NCBI GenBank assembly: GCA_003508835.1
Contig: PUFA01000070.1
Span: 186,001-250,000 of the forward strand
Origin: Eonycteris spelaea
Lineage: Eukaryota > Chordata > Mammalia > Chiroptera > Pteropodidae
Direction of reading: 5' to 3'
Length of the DNA: 64,000 nt
The notes under the pieces were generated by a model, which worked only from the letters and a program-made list of their open reading frames with translations, was not told where the DNA came from and did no database searches. Positions within the stretch are counted from its first letter, which is position 1. The number at the start of each line of letters is the position of its first letter. Positions 54,490 through 64,000 of the stretch are shown in pieces. Both the position numbers and the translations under genes were made by a program.

Positions 54490-56440
54490 GAGTTTCCAGA
54501 GACTGTCAGCCTGCACGCCCTTATGCCTAGTCACAGCATCATACTTTCCACGTCCCACGTTCCACTTACCTGGTCAGACTTTCATCCTTTGGCCAAAGCT
54601 ACATCTGCTTCCTCCAGATTGGTGCCCATGGTACATGAAGCAGCTGTGGCTCTACGTAAGTTGTCCTGAGATGGAGAGAGCTGGGTCTGTTAGGATAATA
54701 ACTGCCATTGTTTGGATTTAGCTGCTCAATTTCAGTTCCTCACCTGTAAAGAGGAGAATAGAAACACCTGTCAGGATTGGTGCAAGTATTAAATAAGGTT
54801 ATGTATGTAAAATGGCCAAGTAAGCTGTAGATAGTTTTACAAATATTAACCATTACATAAGCATTTCCGAAGCGTAATACTCTTTCCATTCATCTTTATT
54901 ATTACATGTTCCCTTCTGCTAATTAATTTTCTGATCAGTAGCAAATCAGTATCTTAACTAGTACTATAATCCCAGTGGTCTCAATCTTTGTCCCAGAAAG
55001 AGAGGAATGGGGGCAGGGAGGGGGGGGCGAGGCAAAGCAGAGGCAGAATATAACAAGTCATTTTCACTCCTAAATAGAGAACACTACCCCAGGGGCCTTG
55101 CAATTTCTCACTTATTAACTTGGAATGGAGAATTGGCAGAAAAAGTCATTCCTGTGGTTTGCGTCTGTGGACCATCAACAGAGACTTTGCTTTGGGCTGA
55201 AATAGACAGTTGAGAGTAATTGTGATAGAATGAAACCAGAGTAAAGTGTGGGCAATCTGCTGATTTCTACAGCACTTTGAGTCCCATTTGTTCCAGATCT
55301 CCTCCAGACCTCAGACAGATCTTAGGATTTTAGCTGAAAGAGTGGCTGGAACAGCTGGACAGCCTGGCAAAGTTTTAATAGGTTTCGAATCCTGACTTTC
55401 TAATTTTACCAGACAAAGAAGCCTTTAAAATATTTAGAGGGCTCTAATTACAAGCAATAATGAAAGACCTCTTAAAGAAGTCAAGCTTCATATAATTATA
55501 AAAGATTAAAGTTTTTAAAGAATGTACAGGTTTAAAGAGAATGGTTTAATTGTGTTAGAAAGATTAAACTTTGGTTATAAGATCCAGGTAAAATTCACCA
55601 AAATTTTCCAGGAGACTATTTGAAAAAAGGTCTATACAATGAACTATTCTAATATAATCAAATATCTCAAATCTAAACTCAGTCATATTTAAGCCCCAAT
55701 GCAAGTCATATCCAGACTAAAAAGAATGACATTATTCCATTACGATAAAAATTTAGACCTCAGTGCCTAACCCTTCAGTTTTAAAAGAACAATGCAGGAG
55801 GTATCTGTTCCCTGATGCAGCTATTTAGGATATATAAATACATCTTCCCTGTAGGGAAGATGGTCAAAGTACTTAATAATTAGCGTACCTCAAGCACCAA
55901 CCAAGTGAGCTGACCCCACCAAGGTCTGCCTTATGACTGAACCAGTAAGTCCCACTGAATACGGGCTCCATTTATATCCCATGCACCAGCTCTTATCATC
56001 TGCAACAAAACGGTCTACCATTCAGAGCATTCCACACTTTCCAAAATTAAACCCAAATATCTAAGGATTGTTTTATTCTTCGCTGTCTACCTTCTCCGTT
56101 TCATTACAAAAGGCAACTTGCAACTTCTTGGCAACTCACAAGTTCCCCCAAGCAGAGAACAGCTTCGCATAAGAGATGTTGTTTTGAAGCAGGCAGCTGG
56201 ATTTAGTGAGTCATTGCTCCCATTTTTTGATGCATATTGCTGTCTCCACCTTTGAGGGGGTACCAGGGGGCAGGGGCAGGGGACAGCTGAGCAGCAATAG
56301 GCCTGTTGAGATGTCACTCACCACCACAAACCTGAGCACACTGGCTTCATCCTAATCAGCCCAATAAAAATGGAAAACAGAGTTCCAGTCACCAGAGAGT
56401 GGCTGGTCATCAGAAGTAAGGTTTTGGTTTTGGTTTTTTA
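54490..56440. other. No recognised gene
   Basis: 55017-55028 is a G-rich run. 56259-56274 ('gggtaccagggggcag') is an imperfect CTCF-like core. Other frames (61-76 codons) have no domain. Hairpin at 55841 listed separately. Confidence 0.4.
55841..55862. repeat. Perfect inverted repeat
   Basis: Arms CATCTTCCCT and AGGGAAGATG (10 bp, no mismatch) around a 2-base centre. Confidence 0.9.
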
Positions 56441-56444
56441 ACTT

Positions 56445-56650
56445 GAGTAGCTCTTCCTTTAAGCCCCTGTCTGGGCTTTATTTGCAGACCATATTGGATT
56501 GAAATCATCTTACATGTCTGTCTTTGATGCTCTGTCTCTAAGTGCGGGAGGCTTGTTTCCTTTTCTTCTGTGTCCTCAACACGTAATCCCGTGCCAGGCA
56601 CACCTGCCAAGTGCTCAAAAAGGGTTCGTTGACCTGAACAGAATTGGTTT
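56445..56650 (+). mobile_element. L2 LINE 3' end
   Basis: 'aagtgcgggaggcttgtttcc', 'cttctgtgtcctcaacacgtaatcccgtgccaggcacacctgcc' and 'aagggttcgttgacctgaac' are the L2 3' terminus on the + strand. Confidence 0.55.
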
Positions 56651-56654
56651 TAGA

Positions 56655-57220
56655 AGGAGGTGAAGATAAAAATTGAACTGTATTGGAATAGCACTCTCTC
56701 TGGATCCACTTTGTGGTTAATCCAACATAAGAAAACAGTATTAATGAATATATTTTATATTACTTAATGTTTTACAATTATGTATTTCCAGTCTAAGAAT
56801 TTTAGTAGCCAATGAGAATGAATTTGATATCCATGGACAGAAGCTCTCAAAACATACTTTTAGTATTACATATAAGCATAAGCATGAATTAAAATTAAAT
56901 AAGTATAGAGAAAAGATCCTTTAAATTGAAAGAGAAAATAGAATTCTCTTTTTAGAAATTATCCATAAAATTATTTTCTTTAAAACAGCAAAATAATCAG
57001 TTTAGCAAGTCTTTTTTTTAATGATCCCAGATTAAAGTTTTTCACAAATGAAAGTTATAACTATTACCATAGTTTTAAAGAGATGTGAAAAATAAGAAAC
57101 AATGTTCCCTTTATTTAAAAAAATCTTTTATTAATTTCTTATTTATTTTAAAAGGAATACACACTCATTGATGAAGCTTGGAAAAATATGGGAAAACGTT
57201 AAGAAAAAAAATTATAATCT
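56655..57220. other. AT-rich, possible L1M remnant
   Basis: 57125-57220 ('ttattttaaaaggaatacacactcattgatgaagcttgg') resembles antisense L1M 3' UTR but is short. Otherwise nothing. Confidence 0.35.
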
Positions 57221-57224
57221 ACAA

Positions 57225-57412
57225 ACCCTTTGGGAGGCGGAAGGTAATACAGGTAAAGAAAGTTAATATTTGGTGGCAAAGGAAATTTAACTTTGGGTGG
57301 TAAACACACAATGCAATATACATATGACATATTATTGAACTGTATACTTGAAACCTATTTGACTTTATTAATATCTGTTATCCAATAATTTTAATTTAAA
57401 AAATCTATGAGC
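57225..57412 (+). mobile_element. Short LINE-1 3' end
   Basis: 'gtggtaaacacacaatgcaatatacat', 'gaactgtatacttgaaacctat' and 'ttattaatatctgttatccaataa' belong to the same L1 3' terminus as the copies at 24511 and 36145. Confidence 0.75.
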
Positions 57413-57879
57413 CCATAAAAAATCACTATAAATAATTTGATTTTTTTTTAGTCTTATTTCTAAGCATATACATATTTCTTACATGTATATGAGATTGTAT
57501 CATTTACGTGGTTTCGTAACAGGCTCTTTTCTATTTAATGTCATAGCTTAAACCTCACTGAAAAAATAAAATGGTGACACTGCTGTGCCCTTGGTCAGGA
57601 CCCTCTGGCCTGGCCTTTTTCATATTGGTGAGCGACAGGCTGAATGTTTTGTCCTTGTCAGCAATGCCCTACCCTGGGTAGAGATTGGCTGGGTAGAAGT
57701 ATAATCTCTGGCTTTGCAACCTGGGCCCTATTTTTATTAATCTGGTTTTCTTTCGAAACCCCTCACCAAATCTTGAACTTTACAAGAGGCAAGAGAAGGA
57801 CCCAGAGGAGAGTAACAAATATGATTAAGGGACATCTGATGAAGGACTAAACTAGGGTTGCCTTATATGAAACAGAGAG

Positions 57880-59380
57880 TTTTCAGCAGGTTTCCAGCAG
57901 AACCAGTGAATTATGTTTCACTTGACCTTCAGTATTACGCTGGGTATCTACCATGGCCCCCTCTCACTCCCCTCCCACGCTTCTCTACCTGCTCTCTTTC
58001 CTGGAAGCCTGACTCAATGTACAGCTCTTCAGGCTCTCTTGCCACTTGATTTCCAGTTGGGTTTGGTCAGTGTGGAGCCCAGATGAAAGGTGGGAAGAAA
58101 GGAGGAGAGTGACATTGCTGTAGTGATCCTCTAGCTCAACTCCTCATGGAGTCACTGCAAGATGGCACAGCTCCTACCAATTGCCCCTTTCCCTGTGTCT
58201 CTCCTGTCTCTGGCTTCTGATAAGCAGACCCTCATCTTATTCCTTCAGGCCTGAGCTGAGGGATGGGGGATAACAGTGCTCCACTTACTGATTCTGGGCA
58301 CTACAGTACCCCTTGGGGTTTCCCTATACAGTGCTCTTTTTAAACAGTTGTCTTACATCCAAATGGGAAAATATATTTGCAAGCAATGCCTCCGATAAGG
58401 GCCTAATAACCAAAATATACAAAGAACTCATACAACTCAATAACAACAAAAAAACCAAACGATCCAATCAAAAAATGGGCAGAGGACCTGAATAGACATT
58501 TCTCCCTAGAAGACATACAAATGGCCAACAAATATTTGCACAGATGCTCAACATCGCTAGCTATTAGGGAAATGCAAATCAAAATGACAATGAGATACCA
58601 TCTCACAACTGTTAGAATAGCTGTAATCAATAGGACAAGTAATAACAAATGTTGGAGAGGATGCAGAGAAATAGGAACCCTCATACACGGCTGGTGGGAC
58701 TGCGAATTGGTACAGCCACTATGGAAAACAGTATGGAGGTTCCTCAAAAAACTAAGAATTGATCTATCATATGATCCAGCAATCCCTCTACTGGGTATTT
58801 ACCCCAGAGACTTGAAAATTCATATCCGAAAAGATATTTGCACACCAATGTTCATAGCAACATTATTCACAGTGGCCAGGACATGGAAACAGCCGAAGGG
58901 TCCTACAATAGATGATTGGCTAAAGAAGCTGTGGTACATATATACAATGGAATATTACTCAGCCATAGGAAGAGATGAAATACTGCCATTTGCAACAACA
59001 TGATGGACCTTGAAGTAATCATACTAAGTGAAATAAGCTAGACAGAAAAAGCTGAAAATCACATGATATCACTTATATGAGGGATATAAACCTAAAAGCA
59101 ACAAACGAACAAGACAAACAAACAGAGACTCATGGACATGAACAATGGACCAGTGGTTACCAGAGGGGAGGTGGGAGGGGAAGGGATGAGGTAGATGGGG
59201 GGAAAATTTAAATCATTTCTTCAATTAAAAAATAAATAAATAAATGTCTTAACTAAATAAAAAATAAAATAAATTGAGGGCTGAAAACAGAAAAAAAAAA
59301 GTCATCTTACTAAACTCTCTTCAAATTACCCATTTTGAGGGAGCCTTCTATTTGCTGTCAAGACTCTGATAGAAATATTG
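57880..59380 (+). mobile_element. Medium-reiterated LTR-like repeat, copy 2, split by L1
   Basis: The left part (57880-58355) ends 'ggtttccctatacagtgctctttttaaacagttgtc'. It resumes after the L1 as 'cttactaaactctcttcaaattacccattttgagggagcc' (59305-59350), which is where the family continues. The same repeat as at 54110, same strand. Confidence 0.6.
58356..59301 (+). mobile_element. 5'-truncated LINE-1, about 0.95 kb
   Basis: Sense L1: ORF2 C-terminal coding, 3' UTR and an A-rich end. A frame from 58521 to 59003 (160 codons) keeps [36 protein letters not shown] and [13 protein letters not shown], the conserved ORF2 C-terminus. Reverse-transcriptase and endonuclease domains are absent, so it is non-autonomous. 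The flanks (AGTTGTCTTAC and AGTCATCTTAC) are a likely mutated duplication. It is better preserved than any other L1 here and so probably the youngest of the larger copies. Confidence 0.9.
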
Positions 59381-59524
59381 AAACCATGTCCCTCTTCCAA
59401 GGCTGGAATATGTCATTCATCTTCAGAATTAAACTCCTACCTAAGGTTCCTTAGCAGGGTCACTTGGGGATAATAAATATATAAATGATCTACCTTCGGT
59501 TCCAGCAGCAGCTCTGTAAAGGCT

Positions 59525-59577
59525 CTGCTGCTGCTGCTGCTGCTGCTGCTAATAATAATAATAATAATAATAATAAT
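59525..59577. repeat. CTG/AAT compound trinucleotide repeat
   Basis: (CTG) about 9 units at 59525-59550 followed directly by nine AAT units (59551-59577). A short CAG run (59504-59511) just upstream is complementary to the CTG run. Confidence 0.95.
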
Positions 59578-59740
59578 AGCTGTTGTCATGCTTATTCAAT
59601 GCCTGGGCCAGATGTTTTCCACAACTGGGCCTGACCCTCCAGCATAAACCAGCAAGGTAGCTGTTGTTCCCATTTTAGAGTTGAGTAAAGCAAATACCTA
59701 GAAATTTAGGTAAGTTTTACCTAATGTCACACAACAATAC
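59578..59740 (-). repeat. MIR SINE
   Basis: 'tagctgttgtcatgcttattcaatgcctgggccagatg', 'gctgttgttcccattttagagttgagtaaagc' and 'acctaatgtcacacaac' are antisense MIR. The AAT repeat probably grew from its edge. Confidence 0.65.
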
Positions 59741-59764
59741 ATGCACATTTACTGCCTCACCTCC

Positions 59765-60050
59765 TTCCAGTCTTGACTCAAATGGCTTTCTTGGTTAGAT
59801 CTTCCTGGCTATTCAATTTTAACATTTTCTATTCCTCTTCCTTACCTTATTTGCTTCCTCAGCACTTTTCACCAGCTAGCGAACTATATTTTTTTTCTCA
59901 TTTTCTCGTTTAATGTCCATGTCATTCCACTTGCATGTAAGCTTCATGAGAGCAGGGATCTTTGCTTTATTCTGCTTTATGCCAGCACTTAAAACAATTC
60001 CTGACACATGGTAGAGCCTTAATAAATATTTTCGAATGAAGGAATGACAA
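59765..60050 (+). mobile_element. L2 LINE 3' end
   Basis: 'gtaagcttcatgagagcagggatctttgc', 'gacacatggtagagccttaataaatattttcgaatgaaggaatg' and 'tttgcttcctcagcacttttcacc' are L2 3' sequence on the + strand. Confidence 0.8.
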
Positions 60051-60054
60051 AGCT

Positions 60055-60720
60055 GGAATTCAGAGCCAGGTCTGCCTGACTTAAAGTCATTGTTTTTCTA
60101 CAACACCCTCCTTAACAAGTTACAGTAAAGGTAAATAGATAATAGCCTCAAAGAGAAAAGACAAAAGTATCATTCTTCAATCGATGCAACTATTATGCAA
60201 CCTGTTATAACTGCAATATTAGCAAGAAAACAAAATGAAGCTTACATATTTGTTTTCAAAATTATGTTTACCATCAAGACACCCATACACAGGGGCTTTG
60301 ACGGAAGTGAGGTGCCATATGGAATGCCAAAGAGAAGAATATTGAGTAATGGATTTGGGTGCAGACAGCAACCACCCACTGTTGGCTCAGTGCAGGTGCT
60401 CACCAAGTGAATGGAGGCTTTCTTCAGGGTCGGGAAGCTAGATGATGCAAGCAAGCAAGCTGAGCAAGCATGGCCATTGTGGGGAGTGTGGGTCTGGAAG
60501 GCACAGACGTTCTGGAATTGATTCCTGAATCTTGCCTTCTGCTTGCTCTTCAGATGCCTTATGCTCCAATTTCCATGACACTGACTTAGGAAAAACAAAA
60601 GGAAACTAACAGTTCATAAACAGATTGATGGTAAAAAATAAGTGCAGTGAAGAAAGCCCACACTTTCCAACTATATATACCAGGAAGATTAATTTCTACC
60701 AAGTGATCTGACATGGGTGT
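60055..60720. other. No recognised gene
   Basis: A 118-codon antisense frame (60242-60598) and a 71-codon sense frame overlap without domains. No repeat recognised past 60110. Confidence 0.4.
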
Positions 60721-60724
60721 GGCC

Positions 60725-60912
60725 TCAGACATACATAGCTTTACCTGCCTGCTCTACCACTCATTTGACCTTGGTCAAGTTAATTAACCTTTCTCAGCCT
60801 CAGTTTCCTCAGTTGCATAATTGAGTAATAATGGTATTTATTTTGTTATAAGGATTATAGGAGATAATCCTCGTACTTGGCCCATAAGGGGTGCCCAATA
60901 ATTAGTGCTCAA
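60725..60912 (+). repeat. MIR SINE
   Basis: 'gctctaccactcatttgaccttggtcaagttaattaacctttctcagcctcagtttcctcagttgcataattgagtaataatgg' is a clear sense MIR core. Confidence 0.9.
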
Positions 60913-60914
60913 AG

Positions 60915-61427
60915 TCACAGTTACATCGTTTCAATGGGAATTATTTTCTTCAGCACCAGGTCTTATCATTACAGGGAGAGGTGATTCTGATAGAGGATTT
61001 CAGGAAATTCCAGCCCCCCTCATGCAGGTTCTGGAACATCTGACATCAGCAGGTGACAATGTTTCCTTCTCATAGGAAGCAGGTAAGAGACTGGACTATT
61101 GGTTCTGGTTCTGAAGCAAAACATCGCATTCTCTGGTTGCTCCTTCCCAAAAACATGCTCTGTGTTTCTCAGTCTTCTTAGTTAGAGGTTATGCCTACTT
61201 GCTGTTTTACAGTTCTGTTAGAAATATGTTGAAACTTGCTCTTCAGTGTCCCAAATGAGATGGGAAAATTATGAGTGATTATCACCAAGGGCCAAAAATT
61301 TATTCCCTGGAAGAAAGTCATAAAATGGGTCAGAATACCTCCTTCTTGGGAACTGCAGCCCACTGGGCCCCCTGGGCTCATATGTAATGCGTGAGTACTC
61401 CTTTTCTTCTCTGCCCCCAATGATCTA
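60915..61427. other. No recognised feature
   Basis: An 84-codon antisense frame at 61178-61432 has no domain. Otherwise unassigned. Confidence 0.4.
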
Positions 61428-61600
61428 GACATTAGCTACTAGCCACATGAGGCTATTTACATTTAAATTGGTTAAACAAAATTAAAACTTCAGTTCCTCA
61501 GTTGTATTCACCACATTTCTATGGCTCAATAGATACTACAAACAGGGAACACATCCATCCGTCATTACAGAAAGTTCGATGGGAGTACATTGCTCTAGTG
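61428..61600. mobile_element. hAT-Charlie element (MER3/MER58-like), inverted copy
   Basis: 'ctactagccacatgaggctatttacatttaaattgg', 'aaacttcagttcctcagttgtattcaccacattt' and 'cattacagaaagttcgatgggagtacattgctct' are the reverse of the element at 34568-34762. Confidence 0.7.
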
Positions 61601-61604
61601 GGTA

Positions 61605-64000
61605 GAGCAGGTTCAGGCCCAGATGCATTCAGATATGTGAAAAGTCCCATTTTCAGGCCAGGGTTGCAAGCAGTGTGGGTAAGATCTGAATATTGCTTAG
61701 CCTTGAATTTCAAGGGGAAAATAAGAGATGACAAAATCCTTTCAGCTGGATTCTTAGTGTCCCTGAAACTCTATGTCATTGTGATTAAAAAAAAAAAAAA
61801 TTCTTACCCAGAGAAGGGAATTATGCCTGCAGTTTGCCAGATCTGAATGGTTCAAATCTCCCCCCAAATACCATTTTGCTGTTGTAAGTCACACACACAC
61901 CTGGAATCCTGAACAATGTTTCTTGCTATAAGGTGAAACTTATGTATGTTCCAATTAAAAGGGAGGAGATTCTGGGGATTCAAAGCCAAGTCTTAACGGG
62001 GCCATGGTCCTAGAGGCCAGGGGACAGCGCATGACACAGATCATGACATAGTACCTTGTGACCCTCTCTCTTATGTCTTTTCCCCAAACACATTGCCTTA
62101 GTCGCCCATAAAGGATAAGGCGGAGTGGAGTGGGAAGGTCCTTAATATTTTTGAGGGTGGAGCAGGTAGTATCAGAGATCACTCCCTCTCCATAGTAGTC
62201 TGACTGCAGGACCACAGAATAAAGCATCTAAACACCAATCAGAATTTTTGCACCATGAAAAAACACAAACACAAACAAAAACTCATGTTAGCATTCTGCC
62301 ATTGTCTTGTTCTGAGTGTCTGTCTCCTTCCCAGTCTTGAGATAAATTTTTAAAAGCTCCTTTTGTTACTTTAGCCTCAGTATTAGCTGAGCTCCAGGCA
62401 AGAGGGCAAAAAGTCTTATCCTGTCACGTTAGTCACCCTGACTTGCCACAGGTTCATAGTGGCAGAGTGCATCCTCAGTGCCAAATAAAATGAGAGAGGT
62501 TTCTGAGCAGAAGCATGGGCTAGTCTTAAGTTATTCAAGCAAACAAGACCAATCTCATCTCCAACTGAAATAAGATAAAAGCAAGGTGGTTGCCCCAGAG
62601 TTTGGTTAAAGGGCTAGGAAACTCCCCAAGTCCATGTTTGTGAAGTTACTTATTTTTAAAGAAACAGACCAAAGGTTCCACAACCATCTCATTGTGTAAT
62701 TTACATTTTCCCTCTTGCCCTTGCCATCTTTAGGACAAAATGTACTCTCTCACACAGTGCTGCCATTGCTTCTGGAAAAAGCACACTGTGGCCCAGAGGT
62801 TTTCAAAACTTGCAAAGCTGCGGCAGCTGCTCTCCAAATGAAATCTGACCAGACTCCCAGTAGATGAGAGAGATAGGAGTGAAGTTGCTCAAGCTGACTA
62901 GGGGAGCCCTACCCTGTCCCCTATATTCTCTGAGGAAGCTCAAGGGCTTGCAGGGCTCCTTAGAGCTTCACTACCCCAGATGGACTCAGCGGACACCTCA
63001 TATTAGACATTTTGATGTTAAGGAAACTCAGATTAGGGAAGACCATCATCTGTCGCTGAAAAAAAGTTTATAAAAGATATTGGAAACCACTACCTCAAGG
63101 ACAAACCAAGCCCAGAGACTCCAAGATTACAAGGAATCATTCATCCGTATGTTTCTTCTTCATCTGCCCCACTCATGCAGAAGAGTGGATTCTATGCAGC
63201 TTTAGTGTTGTTTTCATGGGCCATCGCTACTGCCTTTACTGCTGTGGCATCTGTGCACATATAGACGAATATCCGTAAAGGCCAGTAAATGACCACACAA
63301 ATATTTCACGTTCAACTTACAAAACATTTTACAAATTATTACTTAAAGATGATCGCCTTTGCATTTTATTTTTAAATGCATAGTATAGTTTTTTGGTACT
63401 GAGAGAAGAAAAAGAAAATATTTGTGTCAAGGGCTGCTGTAGGACAAGAGACAAAAATTATTATGGGAATTTTATGGTGTTCTTGGAGGTGACTTTCATG
63501 TCCTTAAAAGATTGTTCAAGGCCTTTTCTAATTTTCTTCATATTGTAAATTACAATTTTTAAAAAACTTTGTTCTTTCTTAAGATTTCAACTTATAAATC
63601 TTGTTATTGCATTTACAAATCTAGGAGAGTTCAATAATCACTTTAATAGTTTTCACAACTTAATTAAACAATCTCAAATTTTAAAATTACATTAATAATT
63701 TTAATATATTAATTTTTATGCATTAATTGGTTATCAAACTATCATATACTTCATCACAATTCTTCTACATTTACTAAATTCAATTTTTTTAAATGGTTAA
63801 ACTCAAGTTCTTTCAATTATTGCTTATAATCCAAACAAAATTACCTTATTCCTCTGAGGTCTCAATCAATTAACTCAATTAACTCACTCTAAATTGGAAG
63901 CACGACTTGCCAGATACCTTAATACACCAAATTTTTAAATACTGTAGGTACTTAAAATATCAAATATACACAGTTTATTCTAAACTTAACACAAAGTGTA
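61605..64000. other. No recognised gene
   Basis: An A-run at about 61788-61800. 62100-62230 may be an old unidentified repeat. From 63540 to the end the sequence is very AT-rich and simple-looking. A 114-codon sense frame (61502-61846) overlaps the hAT remnant; other frames (69-90 codons) show no domain. Confidence 0.4.

Noticed and set aside
58521..59003. 160-codon frame as a working reverse transcriptase
   Set aside because: Only the ORF2 C-terminus is present; endonuclease and RT domains are missing and the element is 5'-truncated.
59525..59550. CTG run as a poly-amino-acid coding tract
   Set aside because: No open frame with exon signals surrounds it.

Overview
The window looks like a stretch of placental-mammal nuclear DNA. 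It is AT-rich and built from layers of ancient interspersed repeats: MIR, L2, MER5A-like and other hAT fragments, a Tigger/MER2 element, MLT1-type MaLR LTRs and old L1M fragments. Younger 5'-truncated L1 copies lie on top of these. No complete protein-coding gene, RNA gene, CpG island, operon or CRISPR array is visible. The open frames are short and scattered, and several of the longest lie wholly or partly in repeats. The window is best read as intergenic sequence or the interior of a very large intron.

Lineage: I see no Alu, B1/B2, carnivore tRNA-Lys SINE, BovB, horse ERE or vespertilionid VES elements. The one lineage-specific SINE is a composite 5S-rRNA-derived element (51640-51865, minus) with a 13-bp target-site duplication and an L1-type insertion site. 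From memory, 5S-rRNA-derived SINEs in mammals are described from fruit bats (MEG-RS/MEG-RL/MEG-TR) and from springhares. With Laurasiatheria-like L1 3' ends, a fruit bat (Pteropodidae) is the best guess, at moderate confidence.

Layout. 1-9.3 kb: two MER5A-like copies, an LTR-like repeat, a truncated L1 with a possible 3' transduction (2363-2605), several MIRs, an L1 tail, an L2 fragment, and a MIR split by a Tigger element carrying a 15-bp minisatellite. 9.3-20 kb: two MaLR LTRs, an ERV1-type LTR end, L2 and L1M fragments, and two exon-like segments on the + strand (13217-13395 and 16613-16744). 20-36 kb: L2 and L1 fragments separated by long stretches where I recognise nothing. 36-49 kb: a CTCF-like site, a MER5A interrupted by a 97-bp L1 tail, a TG/TA microsatellite, a MER30-like transposon with its duplication, and the longest L1 (48040-49410, minus). 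49-64 kb: the 5S SINE nested in an L2, two copies of an LTR-like medium-reiterated repeat (one split by a 0.95-kb L1 with an ORF2 fragment), a CTG/AAT compound repeat, and a gene-empty end.

Nothing here forms a pathway. The most informative items are the composite SINE, the nested insertions that give a relative chronology, the two exon-like segments and the CTCF-like motif. Repeat family names come from recognition by eye, not from a database search.
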